Source: an uncultured Solobacterium sp. (GTDB taxonomy: Bacteria; Bacillota_I; Bacilli_A; Erysipelotrichales; Erysipelotrichaceae). Taken from it: a stretch of DNA of 11,370 nt. Both the position numbers and the translations under genes were made by a program. Below, piece after piece: positions 6,225 through 11,370 of the stretch. The stretch spans positions 1 through 11,370 of the forward strand of contig CALBKL010000111.1 in NCBI GenBank assembly GCA_937895985.1. Reading direction: 5' to 3'. Every line of letters starts with the position of its first letter. The first letter of the stretch is position 1. The notes beneath the pieces were generated by a model. That model was not told where the DNA came from. It did no database searches and worked only from the letters and a program-made list of their open reading frames with translations.

Positions 6225-6230
6225 ATTATA
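6225..6230 (-). promoter_or_regulatory. Possible deoD promoter (-10 TATAAT)
   Basis: Read on the - strand, 6230-6225 is TATAAT, 26 nt before the deoD start codon and just after the phosphodiesterase stop. I see no good -35 at 16-18 nt, so this may be a weak internal promoter or chance; deoD could be read wholly from the upstream gene. Confidence 0.4.
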
Positions 6231-6236
6231 CATGAT

Positions 6237-6794
6237 TTAAAGCCAATCTGTATGCATGTATTGTTTATGATCTAGTGTGTAAACTATAAATCCATCTTCG
6301 TTGATAATGGCATATGTTCTTGGATGGTTTTCTTTTGGTAAAGAGATGGATCCTGGGTTTAAAAGTAAGATGCCATCTTTTTCATAAGCAGTTGGAATAT
6401 GCGTGTGACCTGAAAGGAAACTATCTCCCACACTTAGGGTAGGTAGATTATTTGGACCATATACATGGCCGTGTGACATAAAGATTTGATGTGCTCCATG
6501 GAAAAGGATATTGTAGTCAGCAGTAATTGGAAAGTTAAGTACCATCTGGTCTACTTCCGCATCACAGTTACCACGTACTGCAATAATCTTATCTTTGAAT
6601 GCATTCATGATTGAAGTGACTTCTTTTGGAGCATAGTCGCTTGGTAAGTCATTTCTTGGACCGTGATATAAAACATCTCCTAGACAAAGAATTTTATCTG
6701 CGTGATGATATGAGAAGGCCTCTTCCATTGCTTTAGCACCTGAAAGAGCACCGTGAATATCGGATACTACTAAAAACGTTTGTGAATTCGTCAT
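6237..6794 (-). CDS. yfcE: YfcE-family metallophosphodiesterase
   Basis: This is a small calcineurin-like phosphoesterase of the YfcE/MJ0936 group (E. coli YfcE, 184 residues; this one 185). The family hydrolyses phosphodiesters with two metal ions, usually manganese; the natural substrate is unsettled. The metal-binding motifs are complete: SDIHG (Asp12, His14), GDVLYHGPRN (Asp40), GNCD (Asn76), SHGH (His108, His110) and GHTH (His130, His132), followed by NPGS (146-149). YfcE-type length and the GDxLYHGPRN motif separate it from larger repair nucleases. GAGGT lies 9 nt before the ATG. It is divergent from coaBC and probably co-transcribed with deoD. A joint role in nucleotide or nucleoside turnover is only inference. 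Confidence 0.9.
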   Translation of the reverse strand: MTNSQTFLVVSDIHGALSGAKAMEEAFSYHHADKILCLGDVLYHGPRNDLPSDYAPKEVTSIMNAFKDKIIAVRGNCDAEVDQMVLNFPITADYNILFHGAHQIFMSHGHVYGPNNLPTLSVGDSFLSGHTHIPTAYEKDGILLLNPGSISLPKENHPRTYAIINEDGFIVYTLDHKQYMHTDWL

Positions 6795-6834
6795 ATTTCA
6801 TTTACCTCTGCCACTAATATTAGCATATTTTGCG

Positions 6835-6843
6835 TGTTATAAT
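6835..6843 (+). promoter_or_regulatory. coaBC operon promoter, extended -10
   Basis: TGTTATAAT at 6835-6843 is a perfect extended -10 (TGnTATAAT). No -35 of quality is visible, which the extended element can compensate for. Transcription should start near 6850, just before the ribosome binding site AGAAGG (6851-6856) of coaBC. The 70-bp gap also has to hold the - strand promoter of the phosphodiesterase gene, which I cannot place with confidence. Confidence 0.65.
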
Positions 6844-6864
6844 GTTTACAAGAAGGTACAGTAT

Positions 6865-8049
6865 ATGAAAAATAAGTGCATTGTTGTGGGAGTGACAGCA
6901 GGGATTGCTGCATATAAAATTTGCCAGTTAGTTTCCTCGTTAAAAAAACAAGGAAATGAAGTGCATGTCATTATGACAAAGGAAGCGGAGAAGTTTGTAA
7001 CACCTTTGACGTTTCAAACACTAAGTAATCAAAAGGTCATTACAGATATGTTTACGGTGGACTATACACCAGATGTTCATCATGTATCACTTGCAAAGAA
7101 GGCTGATTTATTTGTCGTGGCACCAGCTACTGCAAATATTATTGCGAAGATTGCATATGGCTTAGCGGATGATATGTTAACGACTACATTCTTAGCTTCG
7201 ACATGTCCAAAGTTAATTGTTCCTGCAATGAATACAAATATGTTAAATAATCCAATTACACAGGACAATATTGCGACATGTAAAAAATATGGCATGCATA
7301 TTATGTGTAGTGGTGCAGGGTATCTAGCATGTGGGGATGTAGGTAAAGGACGCTTACCTGAACCAGAAGAAATTGAAGATGCGATTGCGTCTATTGTCGA
7401 GACAGACCGTTATCTAAATGGAAGACATGTTGTAATTACTGCAGGTGCTACCCAAGAAGAAATCGATCCTGTGCGTTATATCACAAATCATTCAACTGGA
7501 AAGATGGGCTATGCTTTGGCAAAAGAAGCACGTAATGCAGGTGCCATGGTAACATTAATTTCTGGTAAGTCGAATTTACCACAGCCTTATGGAGTTGAAG
7601 TTATAAATGTTATAAGTGCAGAGGATATGGCAAATTGTGTTGTCAATAACTTTGAAAAGGCAGATGTTGTAATTATGTCTGCTGCAGTTGCAGATTATAC
7701 GCCGCTTGAAAAAGCAGATCACAAGATTAAAAAAGCAGATGGTGATTTGTCCATCACTCTAAAACGCACACAGGATATTCTTCTCACAATTGGAAAGAAG
7801 AAACGCGAAAATCAGGTTGTAATTGGCTTTGCAATGGAAACAGAAAATTTATTAGAAAATGCCGCAAAGAAACTACAAGAAAAGAATGCGGATTATATTA
7901 TCGCAAATAGTATTCGTGAACCTGGTGCAGGTTTTGGTGTTGATACAAATATTGTAAAAATCATCTCACCGATAAGTGTAGAGGATTTAGGATTATTATC
8001 CAAAGATGAAACAGCAAAAGAAATACTGCGTCATTGCCTAAAGAAGTGA
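6865..8049 (+). CDS. coaBC: Bifunctional phosphopantothenoylcysteine synthetase/decarboxylase
   Basis: CoaBC (Dfp) performs two successive CoA-synthesis steps in the cytoplasm: CTP-dependent joining of cysteine to 4'-phosphopantothenate, then FMN-dependent decarboxylation to 4'-phosphopantetheine. The N-terminal CoaC domain (about 1-180) shows GVTAGIAAYK (9-18, flavin binding), the active-site His73 in HHVSLA, PAMN (120-123) and ACGDVGKGRLPEP with Cys156. The CoaB domain (about 186-394) shows ITAGATQEEIDPVR (191-204), NHSTGKMG with Asn208, AAVADYTP (273-280) and Lys289 in HKIKK, which aligns with the essential E. coli Lys289. Its 394 residues match the usual length of about 400. It is first in an operon with coaX, whose ribosome binding site overlaps the coaBC stop codon. 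Confidence 0.96.
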   Translation: MKNKCIVVGVTAGIAAYKICQLVSSLKKQGNEVHVIMTKEAEKFVTPLTFQTLSNQKVITDMFTVDYTPDVHHVSLAKKADLFVVAPATANIIAKIAYGLADDMLTTTFLASTCPKLIVPAMNTNMLNNPITQDNIATCKKYGMHIMCSGAGYLACGDVGKGRLPEPEEIEDAIASIVETDRYLNGRHVVITAGATQEEIDPVRYITNHSTGKMGYALAKEARNAGAMVTLISGKSNLPQPYGVEVINVISAEDMANCVVNNFEKADVVIMSAAVADYTPLEKADHKIKKADGDLSITLKRTQDILLTIGKKKRENQVVIGFAMETENLLENAAKKLQEKNADYIIANSIREPGAGFGVDTNIVKIISPISVEDLGLLSKDETAKEILRHCLKK

Positions 8050-8057
8050 GGATAACT

Positions 8058-8846
8058 ATGCTACTAACAATTGATGTTGGGAATACAAATATTTCCATGG
8101 GAATTCTTGATGGAGAGAATATCATTGGTCGTTATCGACTTATGACACAAACAACACGTACCAGTGATGAGTACGGTTTCTTCATCACAACATTCTTAAA
8201 TACTTTAGAATTAAAAGCATCAGATATAACAGGTATTATCATTTCTTCTGTTGTACCAAAACTGATGTATTCCTTAACTTCTGCAGTGATTAAATATTTA
8301 CATCAGAAACCAATGATTGTAAATAATGATATGCAGATGGATATTAAACTGGATACTGAGGCCCCTAGATCAATTGGTGCAGATCGTATTGTCAATACAA
8401 CCTATGCATGGAATACATTTCATCGTTCATGCATTATCGTAGACTTTGGTACTGCAACAACATACGACTATATAGATCAAAATGGAGTTTTCCGATATGT
8501 TGTGATTCAGCCGGGATTAGGTATTAGTCTCAATGCGTTAACTTCTATGACTGCTAAATTACCAGAGATTGAAATTGTGAAACCAAAATCAGTTCTTGGA
8601 ACAAATACAATTGAAGGCATGCAAGCAGGTGTTGTATATGGATATATTGGTTCAGTTGAATACATTATTAAAACAATGAAGAAGGAACTGAATGATTCAT
8701 CATGTATGGTTATAGCAACTGGAGGTCTTGGTAAGATTATCGCAAATGAGACCGATGAGATAGACGCATATGATGCGGATATTGCGTATAAGGGAATGAA
8801 GATTTTATATGATATCAATAAGGGGAGTGAATATGAAAATCTTTGA
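8058..8846 (+). CDS. coaX: Type III pantothenate kinase
   Basis: CoaX phosphorylates pantothenate with ATP, the first committed step of CoA synthesis; its product is used by CoaBC encoded just upstream. It belongs to the ASKHA fold, is not inhibited by CoA and typically needs a monovalent cation. Motifs are IDVGNTN with Asp6 (phosphate 1), IISSVVP (61-67), GADRIVN with Asp109 (the catalytic base), VDFGTATTYD with Asp129, QPGLGISLNAL (151-161) and ATGGLG (220-225). The ATG at 8058, preceded by GTGAGG (8046-8051) at 6-nt spacing, is the start; an in-frame TTG at 8034 lacks a site and would add eight non-conserved residues. In the usual GGAIxPG motif the glycines are replaced (YVVIQPG), and the RAAKLP motif reads MTAKLP. 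Its 3' end overlaps the next gene by 14 nt. Confidence 0.94.
   Translation: MLLTIDVGNTNISMGILDGENIIGRYRLMTQTTRTSDEYGFFITTFLNTLELKASDITGIIISSVVPKLMYSLTSAVIKYLHQKPMIVNNDMQMDIKLDTEAPRSIGADRIVNTTYAWNTFHRSCIIVDFGTATTYDYIDQNGVFRYVVIQPGLGISLNALTSMTAKLPEIEIVKPKSVLGTNTIEGMQAGVVYGYIGSVEYIIKTMKKELNDSSCMVIATGGLGKIIANETDEIDAYDADIAYKGMKILYDINKGSEYENL
8821..8827 (+). promoter_or_regulatory. Ribosome binding site of the dipeptidase gene
   Basis: AGGGGAG inside the end of coaX lies 5 nt before the ATG at 8833. It selects 8833 over the in-frame ATG at 8809, and it places the dipeptidase start 14 nt inside coaX, an arrangement typical of translational coupling. Confidence 0.75.
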
Positions 8847-9756
8847 TTTACATGCGGATTTAGCAGAAGCAATCAAACCTTTCTACACAGATGGCAAAAC
8901 ATCTATTCTCAAGAAAGATTGGAATACTCGTTTTAAACAAGGGCAGATTGCATATACTTCTGCTGCAAGTTTCTTTGTGGGAACGGAAAGCTGGAAAGAA
9001 ATGCAAGACGTTGTCACAAAAGTAAAGAATGATATTACTGCCTCTGGTCATAAAGTTATCTATACCAAGGAGGATTTAGATGATGAACAACAAGAAACAG
9101 CATTCTTAATGACGATTGAAGGAATGTGCGGTATCCACGACGATGTCGAAGAGAAAATTCAGTGGTTATATGATATGGGTAATCGTATTGGCTCTCTTTG
9201 TTGGAATGATCAAAACGCTCTTGCGACAGGTAATTCTGGAGATCCTACAAGAGGCTTAACAGAACTTGGTAAACAAGCAATCACAAAGATGAATGAACTA
9301 CATATGATTGTGGATGTATCTCATGCTAATGAGAAAACATTCTGGGATATTCTTTCCTGTTCAACCCAACCAATCATAGCGACACATTCGAATGCGAAGG
9401 GCCGTTGCTTTGTGGAAAGAAATTTAACAGATCAACAAATTCGTGCAATTGCAAGTAAAGATGGATTGATTGGTATGAATGCATGTTGTTCATTTATTCA
9501 TACAGAACAACAAAAACAAGATGCAATACATCTAGCAAAACATGCAAGGTATGTAGCTGATCTTGTTGGAGTAAAACATGTTGCTTGTGGGTTTGACTTC
9601 GGTGAGTATTATAACGATGGCGAGGAACATAATATGTATGGTCCTTCTCAGGCACAGAATTTCATCAAAGCATTGCAGCGTGTAGGATTTACAAGTGAAG
9701 AAATCAAAGATATTGCATATCGCAATGTTCTGCGCTTCTTAAGAAAATATATGTAA
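8833..9756 (+). CDS. Membrane (renal-type) dipeptidase, peptidase family M19
   Basis: This is a zinc-dependent dipeptidase of the amidohydrolase fold. Family M19 cleaves a range of dipeptides, including those with a D-residue at the C-terminal position. The metal ligands are all present: His7 and Asp9 (DLHADL), the bridging Glu96 in TIEGM, His164 in VDVSHAN and His185 in ATHSNA, with the catalytic-site Asp255 in GFDFG. At 307 residues it is a normal short bacterial member. It has no signal peptide, so the bacterial enzyme should be cytoplasmic despite the family name. It overlaps coaX by 14 nt in another frame and is the last gene of the coaBC operon. Why a dipeptidase is joined to CoA genes is unclear; supplying cysteine for CoaB from peptides is a guess. 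Confidence 0.92.
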   Translation: MKIFDLHADLAEAIKPFYTDGKTSILKKDWNTRFKQGQIAYTSAASFFVGTESWKEMQDVVTKVKNDITASGHKVIYTKEDLDDEQQETAFLMTIEGMCGIHDDVEEKIQWLYDMGNRIGSLCWNDQNALATGNSGDPTRGLTELGKQAITKMNELHMIVDVSHANEKTFWDILSCSTQPIIATHSNAKGRCFVERNLTDQQIRAIASKDGLIGMNACCSFIHTEQQKQDAIHLAKHARYVADLVGVKHVACGFDFGEYYNDGEEHNMYGPSQAQNFIKALQRVGFTSEEIKDIAYRNVLRFLRKYM

Positions 9757-9761
9757 AAGAA

Positions 9762-9789
9762 AAGCTCTTGTGCAATCACACAAGGGCTT
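9762..9789. terminator. Bidirectional terminator between the dipeptidase and nucleotidyltransferase genes
   Basis: AAGCTCTTGTG (9762-9772) pairs with CACAAGGGCTT (9779-9789) through 11 pairs, one of them G-U, around a 6-nt loop. The + side is followed by an interrupted T-rich stretch (AATTTATTT); the - side is followed by TTCTTTTAC. It lies in the 37-nt gap between two convergent genes and probably serves both. Confidence 0.8.
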
Positions 9790-9793
9790 CAAT

Positions 9794-10702
9794 TTATTTC
9801 CATAGAATATCTGGATAGATTCCAGCTTCTTTCATTTCTGCAATCTTTTCAACTACAAGTGGTTTATCTTCTTGATATGTTACACCGAACCATTGATCCT
9901 TAGAGGAAAGTACTTTAACAGTACACTTACCATCTTTAACCATCTGACCAACTGTTGTAGGAATAACATATTCACACTTCATTGGATTAGATTCTAGATT
10001 TGCATGAATGAATTCATCAAAGTATACTTCCATGTCGTCAAATACCTTAGGTGTAAATCCCCAGAAGTTCATAGATACTAATGCATTAGGATCCATTTCT
10101 TTCCAAGTTCCGTTGTCATCATAAACAACCTTGCCATCCTTACGAGCAATCTTCTGTACTTCGACAATGCTTGTGAGGTTACCGTTTTCGTCTTGTTGGC
10201 ATACACCACGTGTCACTGTTCCATGGTCTGTAAGTGTGTTATTTGCGGCATAACCAACCATTGCGTAATGGTCATCACTTACTTCTGTTGTTAGGAAGTT
10301 ATAAATAACTTTATATGCATCTTTACCATAGAAGTCATCTGCGTTGATAATCGCAAATGGTCCATCAACAACACCTTTGCATGAAAGTAATGCATGTGTA
10401 GTTCCCCATGGCTTTTCACGTCCTTCAGGTACTGTAATATCAGATGGGACATTGTTAATATCCTGGTATGCAAACTTCACGTTCATTCCCTTAGATACGC
10501 GGTCTGTTAATGCAGCATGGAATGCTTGTTCATGTTCGCGACGGATGATTAGAACAACATCCTCAAATCCTGCTTCTTTTGCGTCATAGATAGAAAATTC
10601 TATGATTGGTTCACCATGGCTTCCGACTCCATCAATCTGTTTCATTCCACCATAGCGGCTACCCATTCCGGCAGCCAAAATAACTAATGTAGGCTTCTTC
10701 AT
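9794..10702 (-). CDS. Sugar-phosphate nucleotidyltransferase-like protein
   Basis: This is a nucleotidyltransferase of the NTP_transferase fold, the family that makes NDP-sugars or CDP-alcohols from NTP and a phosphorylated substrate. Evidence is the N-terminal signature LAAGMGSRYGGMKQ (9-22, nucleotide binding, with Lys21), the GTAHA-like WGTTHALL (99-106), NADDFYG (120-126, with the likely metal-binding Asp) and MNFWGFTP (211-218). It lacks the LPxTKxxPKE motif of GalU, so it is not classical UDP-glucose pyrophosphorylase, and the 302 residues show no acyltransferase or other added domain. No sugar, teichoic-acid or choline gene is next to it, so the substrate cannot be named. AAGGG lies 7 nt before the ATG. 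It is convergent with the dipeptidase gene and divergent from maf. Confidence 0.82.
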   Translation of the reverse strand: MKKPTLVILAAGMGSRYGGMKQIDGVGSHGEPIIEFSIYDAKEAGFEDVVLIIRREHEQAFHAALTDRVSKGMNVKFAYQDINNVPSDITVPEGREKPWGTTHALLSCKGVVDGPFAIINADDFYGKDAYKVIYNFLTTEVSDDHYAMVGYAANNTLTDHGTVTRGVCQQDENGNLTSIVEVQKIARKDGKVVYDDNGTWKEMDPNALVSMNFWGFTPKVFDDMEVYFDEFIHANLESNPMKCEYVIPTTVGQMVKDGKCTVKVLSSKDQWFGVTYQEDKPLVVEKIAEMKEAGIYPDILWK

Positions 10703-10735
10703 TCTTAATCCCTTTCAATTTTTATTCCTCTGATA

Positions 10736-10744
10736 ATTATATCA
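10736..10744 (-). promoter_or_regulatory. Extended -10 promoter of the nucleotidyltransferase gene
   Basis: On the - strand 10744-10736 reads TGATATAAT, a perfect extended -10, 33 nt before the start codon. The -35 position is a poor match. A + strand promoter for maf must also lie in this 100-bp divergent gap; TAAAAT at 10777-10782 is the best -10 there, with only a weak -35 (TTTCAT, 10754-10759). Confidence 0.6.
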
Positions 10745-10802
10745 CGTAAGCACTTTCATTAATTCCTAATTTTTCATAAAATAGTAAAGAAAGAGGTTGT
10801 CT

Positions 10803-11366
10803 ATGAGAGAACTAGTACTAGCTTCACAAAGCCCACGAAGAAAAGAGTTATTAGAGAAAACTGGATTTTCATTCATCTGTGATCCAGCAGATATTGATGA
10901 GTCAATTGATTTACAGGCAGATCTTATTGAAGAAAGTAAGAATTTATCTTATCGCAAAGCAAAGACAGTTTTAGAAAGACATCCAGATTCTATCGTGATT
11001 GGTAGTGATACTTTAGTTTTATGTGATAATCAAGTTATGGGAAAACCCGAAAATGATGAGGATGCGTTTAGGATGTTGAAGAAACTTCAAAATCACAAGA
11101 GCCAAGTACTAACAAGTCTATGTATCATCAGTGAGAAGAAGTGTTTTACATATGCAAGTGTTGCGGATGTTTATTTTGCACATATGAGTGATGAAGAAAT
11201 TTGGGATTATATTCATACAGGAGAAACTGTCGATAAAGCAGGTGCCTATGCAATCCAAGGATTTGGCGGTAGATACATCAAAGAAATTCATGGTGATTAT
11301 TATGCTATTATGGGACTGCCTTTACAGGTCGTTTATAACGAACTGAAAAACAGTACTGATTATTGA
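10803..11366 (+). CDS. maf: Maf-family nucleoside triphosphate pyrophosphatase
   Basis: Maf proteins hydrolyse non-canonical or excess nucleoside triphosphates to monophosphates, cleaning the nucleotide pool; in Gram-positives the gene is often linked to septum and cell-shape genes. Motifs are ASQSPRRKELL (7-17), GSDTLV with Asp69, MGKP (79-82, Lys81), TGETVDKAGAYAIQGFGG (139-156, with Gln152) and HGDYYAIMGLPL (163-174). The IQG form resembles the dTTP/UTP-type (YhdE) rather than the m7GTP-type (YceF) group. The product is 187 residues, a complete protein of normal length. The ATG at 10803 is chosen because AAGAGG (10791-10796) lies 6 nt before it; the in-frame TTG at 10797 would touch that site. 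The stop is 4 nt from the window end, so its downstream partners are unseen. Confidence 0.94.
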   Translation: MRELVLASQSPRRKELLEKTGFSFICDPADIDESIDLQADLIEESKNLSYRKAKTVLERHPDSIVIGSDTLVLCDNQVMGKPENDEDAFRMLKKLQNHKSQVLTSLCIISEKKCFTYASVADVYFAHMSDEEIWDYIHTGETVDKAGAYAIQGFGGRYIKEIHGDYYAIMGLPLQVVYNELKNSTDY

Positions 11367-11370
11367 TTTT

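Noticed and set aside
8034..8057. TTG start giving a longer CoaX
   Set aside because: There is no ribosome binding site at the right distance. The ATG at 8058 has GTGAGG 6 nt upstream and gives the conserved N-terminus MLLTIDVGNTN.
10797..10802. TTG start giving a longer Maf
   Set aside because: AAGAGG would directly abut the TTG; the ATG at 10803 is correctly spaced and begins the conserved sequence.
1..11370. Defence system, phage, integrative element, CRISPR array, tRNA or rRNA
   Set aside because: Every gene but two is a recognisable housekeeping or transport gene. No integrase, transposase, direct-repeat array or tRNA cloverleaf was seen.

Overview
The window looks like chromosomal DNA of a low-G+C Gram-positive bacterium (Firmicutes). 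The signs are AT-rich intergenic DNA, strong AGGGG-type ribosome binding sites, U-tract terminators, extended -10 promoters, a lipobox-bearing binding protein and a type III pantothenate kinase. The gene set would suit an Erysipelotrichia- or clostridia-like gut or oral organism, but the exact lineage is inference. There are no tRNAs, rRNAs, insertion sequences, CRISPR arrays or phage genes.

Layout. (1) 1-4854, + strand: an mglB-mglA-mglC operon for an ABC glucose/galactose importer. It has its own promoter, a cre/LacI-type operator that can also fold as a GAAA-capped RNA hairpin, an intercistronic hairpin after mglB and a strong terminator. (2) 4884-5459, +: an unrecognised helical protein, possibly made from a leaderless transcript, bounded by terminators. 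(3) 5482-6794, - strand: a metallophosphodiesterase and a DeoD-type purine nucleoside phosphorylase, running convergently into gene 2 over a shared bidirectional terminator. (4) 6865-9756, +: coaBC, coaX and an M19 dipeptidase as a tight operon. (5) 9794-10702, -: a sugar-phosphate nucleotidyltransferase-like protein. (6) 10803-11366, +: a Maf nucleotide pyrophosphatase, divergent from gene 5.

The outstanding observation is in the mgl operon. The binding protein is a circular permutant of classical MglB. The segment that forms the first part of E. coli MglB (strand 1 with the Asp/Phe sugar-binding pair, through to the helix before strand 4) is at the C-terminus, and the mature protein begins at the strand carrying the Asn of the NxxPS motif. 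Nearly all glucose/galactose contacts and most of the calcium loop are kept, so it should work. I recall the same kind of permuted topology being reported for Treponema pallidum MglB-2 (TP0684), so the phenomenon is probably not unique. The second oddity is that the cognate permease MglC carries a charged, helical N-terminal cytoplasmic extension of about 225 residues that the classical permease lacks.

The rest is largely housekeeping: CoA synthesis (CoaX makes 4'-phosphopantothenate, and CoaBC turns it into 4'-phosphopantetheine), purine salvage, and nucleotide-pool sanitation. Three starts (coaX, dipeptidase, maf) were moved inward from the longest open frame because of ribosome binding site position.
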